Origin: Stenocarpella maydis
Lineage: Eukaryota > Ascomycota > Sordariomycetes > Diaporthales > Diaporthaceae
DNA: 64,000 nt
Assembly (NCBI GenBank): GCA_002270565.1
Contig: NQMI01000003.1
Span: forward strand, 4,691-68,690
Direction of reading: 5' to 3'
This document shows positions 45,817-57,336 of this stretch, one piece after another. Every line of letters starts with the position of its first letter. Within the stretch, counting starts at the first letter, position 1. The position numbers and the translations under genes are program-made. A model generated the notes under the pieces. It was not told where the DNA came from and ran no database searches. It saw nothing but the letters and a program-made list of their open reading frames with translations.

Positions 45817-48800
45817 ATGCAGTGCTACTCCGAACTGACGCCGCCGACGGCCGTCTCCCACTCCATCGCCCTCCCTCTACTCTCGGCCCAAAGCAACAAC
45901 CTGGTTGTCGCGAAAGCTTCCCGGCTCCAGATATTCGAGACAAAGACTGTGACATCCGAAGTCGACATTCCCCAGGCCTCGAACCTGCACTCGGCCAAAT
46001 CCACTGCCCACTACGACAGTCGAATCAACGACGACGAAGGTCTCGAGTCCTCCTTCCTCGGTGGCGATGCCGCCTTCCAGAAGGCCGATCGATCCCACAA
46101 TACCAAGCTCGTTCTCGTCGCTGAGATCTCTGTGTCTGGAACTGTGACGGGCCTGGCAAGGATCAAGACAAAGAGCACCGTCTCAGGAGGCGAAGCGCTG
46201 CTGGTCTTGTTCAAAGACGCCAAGCTGAGTCTGCTAGAGTGGGACCCGGAGCACCACGACCTGGCAACCGTTTCGATCCATTACTATGAGCAGGAAGACC
46301 TGCAGGGCAGCCCATGGGCGCCGCCGCTGAATGACTGCGTCAACTTCCTGGCTGCCGATCCGGGAAGCAGGTGCGCCGCCCTGAAGTTTGGCTCCAGGAA
46401 CCTCGCCATCTTGCCCTTCAAACAGGCCGATGAGGAGGACATTGCAATTGATGACTGGGATGAGGAACTTGATGGCCCAAGACCGGTGAAACAAGACCAG
46501 CCATCGGCGGTTGTAAATGGCATTAGCAACATAGAAGACACCCCGTATTCACCGTCATTTGTCCTTCGAACATCCCGTCTCGATCCCAACCTGATCCATC
46601 CTGTTCATCTCGCATTCCTGCACGAGTATAGAGAGCCAACATTTGGCATTTTATCCTCGAAGCTGGCTCCTTCAGCAGCAGTGGGCCGGAAGGACCACCT
46701 TTCCTTCATGGTGTTCAATCTAGACATCCAACAAGCCTCGCACACCCCGATCCTGTCCGTGGGCGGGTTGCCTCAGGACCTTTTCAAGGTCGTTGCTGTG
46801 CCCGCTCCTGTCGGTGGTGCCCTCCTCGTCGGCGCAAATGAGCTGATCCACATAGATCAGTCAGGTGCGACGAACGGGGTGGGAGTGAACCCTTTCACGA
46901 AGCAGTGCACGGATTTCACCCTGAACGACCAGTCCAACCTTGGTCTGCGCCTCGAAGGATGCTCCCTTGACTTCATCTCACCCGAGACGGGGCAGATGCT
47001 TCTTGTCCTGTCTGACGGTCGCCTCGCAACTCTGGACTTCCAGGTGGACGGACGTAGAGTGTCCGGCCTCCTGCTCAAGCTCGTCGGTCCTGAATCCGGG
47101 GGAAACATTATTCCATATCGGGTGTCTTGCCTTAGCCGCCTGGGAAGGAACACTATCTTTGCAGCCAGCGAAGAAGGGGACTCGGTCGTATTCGGTTGGA
47201 CCCGCAAGCAGGGTCAGGCTTCGCGGAGGAAACCAAGGCCTCAGGATGCGTCGCTGGACTTTGAGGATCTAGAAGAAGAAGACTTCGAAGATGAAGACGA
47301 CCTCTACGCGGACACCACGGCAGTGACCCAAAACACAAACGGCACTGCTGCAGCCAATGGGGGCGAGTTGGTTTTCAGGATCCACGACAAGCTCACGAGT
47401 ATTGCGCCGATTCGAGACATCACCTATGGGAAAGCATCATTCCCAAGCGATGAGGAAGAAGAGCAAAACCTTTCCGGGGTGCGGAGTAATTTGCAACTTG
47501 TTGCGGCTGTGGGCTCTGGCCGGGCCGGTTCGTTGGCAATAATGAACCGGGAAATACAGCCCAAGGTCGTCGGTCGATTCGAGTTCCCTGAAGCCCGAGG
47601 GCTATGGACCATGAACGCGCAAAAGCCTGTGCCAAAGTCACTGCAGGCAGAGAAGGGCGGTGCAGCCGTGGGAATTGAATACGATCCTTCTGCGCAGTAC
47701 GACAGATTCATGATTGTGGCCAAAGTCGATCTGGACAACTATGAGACATCAGATGTCTACGCTCTGACTGCCGCTGGTTTCGAGTCGTTAACTGGTACTG
47801 AATTCGAGCCGGCTGCGGGCTTCACTGTCGAGGCTGGAATGATGGCAAACCATCGGCGCATCATACAAGTATTGAAATCAGAAGTCCGCATCTATGATGG
47901 AGGTGAGAGAACTAACTCGAAACTGACGAACAAGGCATCGACACTGGAGAAACTCGGCTGACTTTTTCCAGACCTTGGGTTGGCTATGATTCTCCCTATG
48001 GAGGACGAAGAGACTGGGGCCGAACCCAGAGTCCTCAGTGCGAGCATCTGTGATCCCTACCTCCTACTCATCCGCGACGACTCGAGCGCGCTCGTTGCAG
48101 AAATGAGCTCTGACGACGAGCTGGAAGAAATAGAGAAGACGGACGAAAGGCTTCGGTCGACAAAATGGGTTTCTGGTTGCCTGTATGCGGACAACACCGG
48201 AGTTTTCGGCGACGCACAGCAGCAGAATAAGCAGAAACGAATCTTCATGTTCCTGCTTAGCTCGACTGGTTCCTTGCAGGTAATTTTTCAGGCGCTTCTG
48301 CTGGCTATGGACACTGCGACTAATGCCACGTAGATATACGCTCTTCCAGATTTGTCCGCCCCAATATACAGCACTGAGGGACTGTGCTACATCCCTCCAA
48401 TACTGACTTCGGAATGGGTCGTCCGCAGAGGGGCTGCGAAGGAGACTGTGACCGAAATTTTGGTGGCAGACCTAGGAGACACGACTTCCAAGGCACCTCA
48501 TCTCATAGTCCGTTCAGGCCATTTATTCCTCTTGGTTTTTGCGCGTTCTAACTTTATCCCGACAGCTCCGCCATGCCAACGACGACCTCACGATCTACGA
48601 ACCCCACCGAAATTCTAAATCCAACGCCAACGACCTGACGAGCTCACTATTCTTCCGAAAGGTTTCCAATCAGTCCTTCGCGAAGAGCATTGAAGAGCCG
48701 ACGAATGATGATGATGATCCGACCGACGAGCCTCGGAAAATGCCACTGCGGGCCATTGCTAATGTCGGGGGGTACAGCACTGTCTTCCTCCCTGGTCCCT

Positions 48801-50411
48801 CGCCAAGCTTCATCATCAAGTCCTCGAAATCGCCACCAAAAGTGATCGGCATCCAGGGCACCGGAGTCAGGACGCTCAGCTCCTTCCATACTGAGGGTTG
48901 TGAGAGGGGTTTCATATACGCCGACTACGAAGGCATGTCCCGTGTCACGCAACTACCCACTGATTGCACATTTTCAGAGGTTGGGATGTTGCTTCAAAAG
49001 GTCCCCCTCGGAGTCGACATTGACTCCGTAGCGTTCAACTCCCGCGCCGAGGTGTACGCTATCGGATGCAATATGGAGGAGGAATTCGAGCTCCCCAAGG
49101 ATGAGGACAGCAACCCGCAGCAAGCCCCGACCTGGATGAAGGAGAAGATCACGTTCAAGCCACTAGCTGAGCGGGGCATCTTGAAGCTCATCACGCCACA
49201 CACGTGGACAGTCATTGACGAGGTCGAGATGGAGCCCTGCGAGATAGTCACCTGCGTCAAGGCTCTGAACTTGGAGATTTCCGAATCCACACACGAAAGA
49301 AGCGAGCTAATTGTTGTCGGTACCGCCATTTCTCGAGGTGAGGACCTACCGATTCGCGGCCGAATCTATGTCTATGATATTGCCACCGTCATCCCCGAGC
49401 CCGGCCGGCCAGAGACAGACAAGAAGTTCAAGCTGGTCGCCAAAGAAGACATACCCAGGGGCGGTGTCACGGCCATCTCGGGCGTGGGAACTCAAGGCTT
49501 CGTCCTTGTCGTCCACGGCCAGAAGTGTACAGTGCGTGGCCTCAAGGAAGACGGATCGCTACTCCCAGTTGCCTTTATGGACATGAGCAACTACGTCACC
49601 AGCGTCAAGGAGATACCTAGCACAGGCCTCCTGGCGATTTCAGATGCCTTCAAAGGCGTGTGGTTCACAGGCTACACTGAGGAGCCCTACAAGATGATGC
49701 TGTTCGGAAAGAGCAACACAAAGCTGGAGGTGTTGAACTGTGAGTTCGTGCCAGACGGCAAGGACCTTTTCATCCTTGCTGTTGATGCGGATGCGAATAT
49801 CCATATTTTCCAGTTTGACCCTGAACGTAAGTATCTGTCTTGTGCACGCACCTCGATTCATTGCTGACCACATGACAGACCCGAAATCCCTCCAAGGCCA
49901 CCTTCTCTTGCACCGGACATCATTCAATGTGGGAGCACATGTGCCTCTCAGGTCCTTATTGCTGCCCCGGGTGCCTGTTGCCAACTCGCAGCCGCAGGAG
50001 AATGGGCATGCCACCAACGGTAACACAGCCAACAACCTCCCTCCCCACACCATCCTCTTCGCGTCGCCCACCGGTTCCCTGGCGGCGCTGAATTCCTTAT
50101 CCGAGACATCCTATCGGCGCCTCTCATCACTCATGTCACAGCTCATCAATACACTGCCCCACCCGGCTGGCCTTAACCCCAAGGCATACCGTATGCCTCC
50201 CTCGGCGACGCAGACGAAGGCCAGCATGGGGCCTGGGGTGGACGCGGGAGGAGGGCGCAATATTGTTGACGGCGCGGTGCTGGCGAGGTGGATGGAGCTG
50301 GCGAGCGGCAGGAGGGCCGAGATTGCGGGCCGTGTTGGATACTCAGGGCCCGAGGAGGTGAGGGCCGAACTGGAGGGTGTGCTAGGCTGGAGCGGGCTGT
50401 CTTATTTCTAA
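45817..50411 (+). CDS. cft1: CFT1, mRNA cleavage and polyadenylation factor subunit (CPSF160)
   Basis: Spliced model of five exons: 45817-47902, 47972-48279, 48334-48507, 48566-49826, 49879-50411; 1453 aa, close to the family length. Every junction restores the frame (YDG-DLGLAM, SLQ-IYALPDL, HLI-LRHANDDL, DPE-HPKSLQ). Intron 3 is 58 bp and uses an unusual donor GTCCGT; the others are GTGAGA, GTAATT and GTAAGT. The N-terminus MQCYSELTPPTAVSHSIALP is the conserved opening of CFT1. An acidic linker lies near residue 485-500 (EDLEEEDFEDEDD). The C-terminal third is a CPSF_A beta-propeller domain (GRIYVYDIATVIPEPGRP, TGLLAISDAFKGVWF, DADANIHIFQFDPE). In the nucleus this scaffold, with its partners, recognises the polyadenylation signal and positions cleavage and poly(A) addition. 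It should be essential. Confidence 0.95.
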
Positions 50412-50848
50412 AAGACGTCAGAGGCTCCGCCAAGGTCTTGGACATGTGATGATGCACGACTTGTGTGGACACCTTAGACCATGAGCACAAGGCTCAGAAT
50501 GCACACAGAACTGGCGAGAATCGGCATTAAACATTTGCGGCATCCCTTTCCCCTTCAACCTCAGGTTAGAAGGGGTTACTCGACATTTTGGCTGGTTGGG
50601 TACTTGTCGCACTTCCCACCTCAGTATCCAATAAGAAAATACTTGTACTTCTCACAGGACCCTTCGCTAGTATACTTAAGTAAGTCAACACCGACGTCAC
50701 GTCTGCCGCGGGAATAAGCTGGCAGCTTGCCCCCAACCTCCGGACCCGGGACTCCTCCCAGCATCGCGTGAGGCTGTGCACTGGTTTGTTTTCCTTGATC
50801 CACGCCTTTCGAAATGTAAATCGGCCAAGCGGCACGGATACAGCACCC
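50412..50848. other. Convergent 3' flanks, no gene
   Basis: 437 bp between the 3' ends of CFT1 and the agmatinase gene. Nothing with a domain is visible. Confidence 0.6.
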
Positions 50849-52072
50849 TCAGTGGTTCTTCGTGGCCTCCTTGTCGGCTCTAGACTGCACCGGCGTATGC
50901 ACCATGAGCGCAAGCAGCGACAGGCTTACCTCGGCGGCAGCCAGCACTGTCGTCTCCCCGGGGCTGTCGTAGATGGGAGCAACCTCGACGACGTCGGCGC
51001 CGATGACCCTCAACCCAGCCAGGCCGTCGAGGATGGTCAAGAGCTCACGGGTCGTCCACCCACCCGGCTCGGCCGTCCCCGTGGCAGGCGCGTAGGCCGG
51101 GTCCAGGACGTCGATGTCAACGCTGATGTAGACGTTCGAGTCCCCGACGCGCTCCCTCAGCCGCGCGACCACCCCGTCGGCGCCGAGCTTGTCGATGGCC
51201 CGCGCGGTGATGATCTCGAACCCGCACCGGGCGTCGTTGCGGAGGTCACCCTTGGGCCGCATGACGGGCGCGCGGATGCCCGCGTGCACGGACGTGTTGC
51301 GGATGAGGCCCTCGTCGTGGGCAATGTGCAGGAACGTGCCGTGGTTGACGCCGGCGTAGTCGGACAGCCCGCCGCCCAGGACGGCCGGGTCCCACGTGTC
51401 GATGTGGGAGTCGAAGTGCACGACAGCGACGTCGCCCCACTGCCTGTGAGCCGACCGCAGCGCGCTCAGCGTTGTCGTGTGGTCGCCGCCCAGGGCGAGG
51501 ATGCGCGGCGTCCCGGACACGCTTGTGTTGGCGGCGGGCCGGCCGGACACGACCCTGTGCGCCTTGTCCAGCTGCCGCAGGGCCACCGTGTTGTCGAGCC
51601 AGGTCGTCTGCACGTCGCCCGCGTCGACGACCCTGGCCCACGACTGCAGCGGCGTCTCGCCCGTGTAGACGCTCACCCCGCCTGGCCACATGCGCTGGCT
51701 GCCGGCCCTGATGCCCTGGGGCCCGAACCGGGCTCCGGGCCGGCCGGTCGTGCCCGTGTCGAAGGGGGCGCCGACGATGGCGATGTCGTACCTGGCGTCC
51801 TGGCGCCGCGCCTCGTCGTCCGAGAAGCAGTTGACGTACGGCAGGTTGGCAAAGGTCTTGAGGCCGTGGAACTGCGAGCCGGTCGCGATGTCGATGTCAT
51901 CATCATCCCGGACGGGCGCCCAGGCCAGCGGGTGCTGCTGCTGCCGCGCGGTCGTGCGAGAGTAACCCAATGCCTCGGGCGGGATGCTGTTGCGGGGCAG
52001 CTGCCAGGCTGCGGCTGGGACTGCTGCTCCGAGCAGGGCAATGAGCCGTGTGAGTGATGCCGGGGGACTCAT
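50849..52072 (-). CDS. Agmatinase-like ureohydrolase with signal peptide
   Basis: Intronless, 407 aa from the ATG at 52072. That start gives MSPPASLTRLIALLGAAVPAAAW, a clear signal peptide; the frame stays open to 52279 but the added part is unlike the family. The manganese-binding ureohydrolase motifs are all present: GGDHTTTLSAL, VVHFDSHIDTWD, and SVDIDVLDPAYAPATGTAEPGG. The family cleaves agmatine to putrescine and urea, or a related guanidino compound. The export signal suggests the enzyme works outside the cell or in the vacuole, on external guanidino compounds as a nitrogen source. It is transcribed divergently from a Zn2Cys6 regulator 617 bp away, which may control it. Confidence 0.92.
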   Translation of the reverse strand: MSPPASLTRLIALLGAAVPAAAWQLPRNSIPPEALGYSRTTARQQQHPLAWAPVRDDDDIDIATGSQFHGLKTFANLPYVNCFSDDEARRQDARYDIAIVGAPFDTGTTGRPGARFGPQGIRAGSQRMWPGGVSVYTGETPLQSWARVVDAGDVQTTWLDNTVALRQLDKAHRVVSGRPAANTSVSGTPRILALGGDHTTTLSALRSAHRQWGDVAVVHFDSHIDTWDPAVLGGGLSDYAGVNHGTFLHIAHDEGLIRNTSVHAGIRAPVMRPKGDLRNDARCGFEIITARAIDKLGADGVVARLRERVGDSNVYISVDIDVLDPAYAPATGTAEPGGWTTRELLTILDGLAGLRVIGADVVEVAPIYDSPGETTVLAAAEVSLSLLALMVHTPVQSRADKEATKNH

Positions 52073-52689
52073 GATAAACTGGGCGTCTTGTGAGATGCTC
52101 TGCCTGGCACGGGTATCAGAAAAGAGGCAGGGCCCTCGTAGTGTAGTTCCGGCAGGAGATGTGGGCGGCGTGGCGTGCGCAGGCCAACTAGCCAAGCATC
52201 TACAGCAGATGCGCGGTTGCAAGTCATCTCGAGCCGGTGCGTTAGCAGCCTGATGTTCCGGTGAGCGGCACTGTTTCAAGGACGCGCCTCAACGTGGCGC
52301 CCCCACGTGCTCCGGCCCAATCCCAACTCAAAAGGCAACCAATGGGCTGCTGCAGACACTGCTTTTAAGCATGTCATCGAAGCGAGACTCGCACGGCAGT
52401 CGATACAATGCTCTGCCCCCCGCCTCGTCGCGTTCATCCAGATGGTCGGGCTCGTTGATGCTTCCAGGGTGGCCCCTGATCCTCGTCTCATTACCCCGGA
52501 ATCTGGGGCTGGGGCTGGGGCTGGGGCTGGGCGCTCAGCCCTCGGCAAAGCCCCTGAGCGTGCCCCACAGCTCCACATCCCTCTTTCTGTGTCACAACAT
52601 AGCCCGGGCCTGGTCCGGCCTCTGCAAGACTACGGTTCGGCCTGGAGACCCGGAAGCCTGCCTGCGCCTCGCCGGCCGCTGTTGGTATC
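52073..52689. other. Shared divergent promoter, agmatinase / Zn2Cys6 factor
   Basis: 617 bp between divergent start codons. A short (GGGGCT)n run lies at 52505-52530. Both promoters must lie here; no clear operator repeat was recognised. Confidence 0.6.
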
Positions 52690-55600
52690 ATGGACGGTAA
52701 CTCACTCAGAGGGCCGAGCAAGATCAGGAAACGAGCAGCAAAGGCGTGCCTCGCGTGTCGGGCGCGCAAGGTTGGTTCTCGGCCCTCCGCCCCGGCCAGC
52801 AAACACTGACCGGCTCGCAAGGTCCGCTGTGATGTATCACAGAGGGGCAGGCCATGTATGAACTGCTACTTGGACAACGAGACGTGCGTTGTGACCAGCC
52901 GCGCAACCAGACGGCATGTGCCCCGCCCCCGCCGACGAGAACCCAGCTGATGAGCATCATGTACAGCCGGAAGCAGAAGGATGACGGGAGCAATCCCGCC
53001 GCGTCCGTGACGGCTACCGCGCCTCCCACGGACCTGCAGAGCCATGGCTCACTGGAGCTGCCCGCACCCTCGGAACAGGTGCGAGGCGTGGGCTTGTCTC
53101 CCGGCACCGCGTCTGACGCTGGGAGCGAGAACCTCCACCGGGGCTCAGCTGCTTTCCGTGAACCTCCCATCGGACTCGTGGCAGGCAGTAACGGCGCGAG
53201 GCCGGACTTCCGCAGTGCGGACGCCACCGCGCTGCGCACCCCAGTACAGTATGCTCCAGTATCGGCACCACCTCTGAAGCATCACCCGGCCGCTCGCGTG
53301 GGACTCCAGTGGGGTGGAGAACAAAGCACAAGGTTCGGCGCTGATATCACCTACACCTACTACCCGTTCATCGAGGTCAACAACCTCTCGGCCATGCCGC
53401 CCCAGGATGTCAGCTATCTGGAACTGCAAGGCTGTCTGCGGGTGCCAACCAAGACGATACTGGATGAGTTTGTCAAGCAATTCTTTCTGCACGTGCACCC
53501 CATCATGCCGCTGCTGAATGAGGGCGACTTCTGGGAAATGTACGCTTCCCCGTCTCAGGGGACCCAAGTGTCGACGAGGATATCGCTCCTCATGGTCCAT
53601 GCCATGTTGTTCTCTGTTTGTGGTGTGAGTCTGGCGAACATGGCCCGCATCAAGGCAGTTACTGACGCTCCCTACTCAGTATGTGTCTCGGAATAGCATA
53701 ACGGCCCTGGGGTTCCCGGATGTCAAAATCGCCAGGTCTGCCTTCTACCGCAGAGCAAAGGTGAGGGGGTCGGCGGCTTGCTCTCGGCACCATACGAGGC
53801 TGACTTGCGCGTAGCTTCTATTCGATTTCGGGAGCGAGTACAGCCCAGTAGCTGTGGCACAGGCGACCCTCTTGCTGTCATCGTGGTTTTCCAATCCGAG
53901 CGGCAACAACACCCGTGTTAGCAGCGGCTGGCTCAGTATTTCCATCCAGCAGGCAAAGATCGCCGGTGCCCATCGATACTCTTCACTGCATCAGACACAG
54001 TGGCCCGAGTCACAGCGGTCGCAGGTCCTTAAGCAGCAAAACAACCTCAAGAGGCTCTGGTGGTGCATCGTACTCCGTGACCGGATCCTATCTTTAATGT
54101 ATCGTACCTGTATACAAGTCACCAGGGTACATTTTGACTTCGGCGCCGAGGCCCATGCACCTCTCGGCTTCGCGGACATGGCAAGCGAGGTCGAGCGGAG
54201 CCGGGTGTACAACTCCGGGACCAAGAAATCACTGATCGAGATGCTGGCACTCCACATGCAGCTCATGGTGGCGCTCACAGACCTGCTGGTACTCGTATGG
54301 CCGCTGGACGAAGCACCGCAATGGGCAACAAAATACGGGGACGAAGAAGCGGCCAAGATTGCGCTGTGCAAAGGCCACCTGAGAAGCTGGTATCAACGGT
54401 CTACGGCGAGGTTCCCCATGCCAGGGGATGGGGACTCAGCTAGGTCCGGGGCGGTTGGCGGTAGTGGGAGAGGGGCCGAGTTCCACCATGATTCAGTCAT
54501 CTTATACACCAACCTGATGTACATCACCTACCAGTAAGTCACCCCGGCGATGGAGTTGACCTCTCGCATCTGACAGGCCGATGATAGCTCGGCCATGACG
54601 CGTCTGTGTCACTTCGAGTGCCTCCAGTTGACACTGGCGGCGGTATCAACGAGACCGGGGGCCGCCGCCTTACCAGACCCATCAGCCTTGGCCAGGAACG
54701 GAATGGAGATACGGGACGCGGCTTCTAGTGCTGTGAGGTGTCTCAGGGAGCTCATACGGCACCGTCTATCAAGGTATATGCCGCTGAGTTGGTATGTACT
54801 TGAGCATCCTCAGCCGTTCTTGTGGCGATACCGAGCTGACGTTTGTTTAGCACTTCCTGCACGTCTCTCCCGCTAATACTCCACGTCGTCGATGCCAAAC
54901 TGCCGTCGCAACTAGGCCCAAAGTCGCCGACCCTCCAGGACCTCGTCGAAGTCATCAGAAGCTATCAGTCGGGCTCGGACGGCCTGGACTGGATGTACGA
55001 CGCAGTCCGAGGCATCGTCAGCCTGTCTCAGCTCCAAGATCCGGGCCGAATCTCAAGCCCGTCCTTGACTGCCGAGAACCTTGGCGCCGTCAACAATAAC
55101 TCGACGGCTACGTCGGAATTCGCGTGCCACCCAAGCGTGCACCTGCGCCTGGCCCTGGTGATGGATGCGGACCTGAAGAGGAGCAAGTCCCCAAGCACGC
55201 GGGACTTGTCCGCGGGGATCGCAAGGCTGTTCTCCAGCGGCAGCGTCAACAGGATCAAGGCGCTCCTCACCCAGGTGCCCCAGCAGAAACGCACGCCGTC
55301 GGCTGGCGGCTCCTCGCGGATGCAGTCCAACACCAGCAACCCCGAAAACAATTCTAGGAAGCAGGCGCTGGCCGACTGGGGCCAGGTCGATCAGTCCATG
55401 ATCTTTGCCATAGAGCTGGGCCTCGTGCCCGCACAGCCCACGGCCGGCGACAGCAGCGACGAGGACTCGGTGAGCGCCATGTCGGTCGCCACGGACGAGG
55501 ACGATATTGCGGGCCCGCCAGGAGCGCGAGCCTCCGGGCTCCCTCATCGCGTTGCCGGTGGCAAGGACTGGAAGGAGGTCGCCGGTCAGGCGTTTGGGGA

Positions 55601-55823
55601 GGTCGGGCACAACGCCGAGAGGGACGTGCTGGGTGCCTTTATCTTTAGGGACCAGGTGCCCGGTGCGGAGGCGGCGCATTATGTGGTAGACGACGATGAT
55701 TACTTTGAGGATGACGATGCCGAATACGGCGGGTCGGTGCCCCAGCAGGCGCACGGGGAGTCAGCATACGGCGACGGCGACAACGAGACCGCCGGTGCGC
55801 TGCTTGGTGCGGTCACGGCATAG
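52690..55823 (+). CDS. Zn2Cys6 transcription factor, CTF1-like
   Basis: Spliced model of seven exons: 52690-52770, 52822-52917, 52977-53624, 53680-53760, 53815-54533, 54588-54791, 54851-55823; 933 aa. The N-terminal zinc cluster CLACRARK-VRCD..CMNCYLDNETC is interrupted by intron 1 and complete after splicing. Intron 2 (52918-52976, GTGCCC..GCAG with CTGAT branch) removes a stop and gives RRH-KDDG; this is the least certain junction. Later introns have GTGAGT, GTGAGG, GTAAGT and GTATGT donors. The middle region (LRVPTKTILDEFVKQFFLHVHPIMP.., then RLWWCIVLRDRILSL) is the fungal-specific transcription factor domain, and the wording LHVHPIMPLLNEGDFWEMY is like cutinase transcription factor 1 (CTF1/FarA) proteins. 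The C-terminus is acidic (DDDDYFEDDD), possibly an activation region. It should bind CGG-type sites in the nucleus and may control fatty-acid or cutin genes, or the adjacent agmatinase. Confidence 0.88.
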
Positions 55824-56209
55824 ACCACCTGCAGAACGAGGAGGCGGGGGCCGCGGTCTATGTCTGTGTAGTCAACTTGAATCTTGCTAGATATGCCGCC
55901 ATGTCCTCTCCCTACCTCGGTGCCGACTCGAGCGTCATTTCGCTGCCCTCGGCGCACACCTACTTAGGAGCTAGTAGGGGTTGCTGTACGCGCCAACAAG
56001 GACCAGGCAGAGCTAGAAAACTATAACAAGACTGAGATTGCGTATGCGTGGGTGACGAGGGGCCCCACTGGTTGCTTAGTCGTCCAGTGTGGCCACTCCC
56101 TCTAGGATTTAAACCTTACTCTTCTGATTCCTAGAAACCTTTCACCTTAGATAGAAGGTAGCGCCAACTTAACCTTTATCCGGGGCGCTACATAAGAGTT
56201 AAAGTGCTT
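55824..56209. other. Flank between regulator gene and pogo relic
   Basis: About 390 bp: the 3' flank of the transcription factor gene grading into moderately AT-rich repeat DNA. No gene. Confidence 0.55.
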
Positions 56210-56957
56210 AATTCAATCCAGGCCTACCGCATTAGTAAGTTAGTCCAGCCATTATCAGTAGTTTCAATACACCAGTCAGCCGGGAGGTTACACTCAGTAT
56301 ACCAGTTGGCAAGATGGTACTACACGCCCAAGATGATGAGAGGAGGGATAGCCCAGCCAAGACCATTAACTCCCTAAATTACCATTGCCCATTTATAGTT
56401 GCTAGGCTAGGCTAGTTTCGCTTTACTGAGGCAATCTAAGGTTATAACTACCATACCCGCAAAGATAATGCCTATTATAAACCCAGTCTCATCAAAGTTA
56501 TAGACATTATCATGCACAATACCATACTTAGCCTTAGTATTCTATACAAGCGCGAACCACTTGCTAATGACCTTTGGATCCTCGCACTTGGTCCTCTAGA
56601 AGTTGTACTTACGCGCATAACGCGTATAGAGCTCTGGATGGCGTTTAACGAAGCTGCAGGCCTAGCGTTTGCCGACAGGAGGCGCGTTGTGTTTGCGGAG
56701 CAGTTGGTTGGCTATATCTTCTATACTAGATAATATAGGGGGGAGTGCGCTTATAGATAGCTTAATTATATACTAAACTCTTACCTCCTCTTCTGGCTGG
56801 GTAAGCTTCTTTAAATTGGCTGTGGTATTGTATTGTGGAGGCTTACTGGCGCGCTGGCGAGAGAGAGTTATATGCCGTACCGGGGCTTGGGATCATCAAC
56901 TTATGGTACCCCAGATGGGGTTAGGGAAACCTAGAGTTTAATAATTCCTGCCGGGGG

Positions 56958-56996
56958 AAGCCTTCCCCCGCGGGGCTAGGGATATTGAGTTTTAGG
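56958..56996 (+). repeat. Left arm of 39-bp inverted repeat in the insertion
   Basis: Starts AAGCCTTCCCCC and ends AGTTTTAGG. It pairs with 57298-57336 with three mismatches, all G versus A, as mutated transitions would give. The match continues weakly inward (TAAAGG). Confidence 0.88.
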
Positions 56997-57297
56997 TGTA
57001 AAGGTTACGTGGGTAGTTTTAAGTAAGATTAGGGGAGGTATGTACCTTAGTATTATGAAGAGGCAGTCATGAAGAGGCAGTTACCGTATAGAAGAAGTAA
57101 TCATGAAGATAGCTCAAGGGAGCACTCAAGGTCTAGAATTTCTAAGATCTAAGCAACCATCTACTTTAGCTAAGCCTAGTAGACCTTAGGACTAAAAGGA
57201 AGCCTTAGAATGAATTTTAGAAGCGAATTCTTCTTCGGCTAGACCTTATGCTAAAGCAAAATAAGGTACTTGAGAAACTGATTATGTGTCCTTTATC

Positions 57298-57336
57298 CCT
57301 AAAACTTAATATTCCTAGCCCCGTGGGGGAAGGCTT
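57298..57336 (-). repeat. Right arm of 39-bp inverted repeat in the insertion
   Basis: Reads CCTAAAACTTAATATTCC and onward to GGGGGAAGGCTT, the inverse of 56958-56996. About 300 bp separate the arms. It may be the true terminal repeat of a 379-bp MITE lying inside a larger insertion, or a subterminal repeat of the 540-bp unit. Confidence 0.88.

Noticed and set aside
52073..52279. Upstream extension of the agmatinase frame
   Set aside because: It adds 69 polar, Cys/Pro-rich residues ahead of a good signal peptide; the ATG at 52072 is the better start.
52884..52966. Alternative intron with canonical GTGCGT donor in the Zn2Cys6 gene
   Set aside because: It would remove the sixth cysteine of the zinc cluster. 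The GTGCCC donor at 52918 with acceptor at 52976 keeps all six.
56512..56733. 73-codon plus-strand frame
   Set aside because: It is antisense to the pogo transposase relic, whose minus-strand reading (VYNFDETGF) explains the region.
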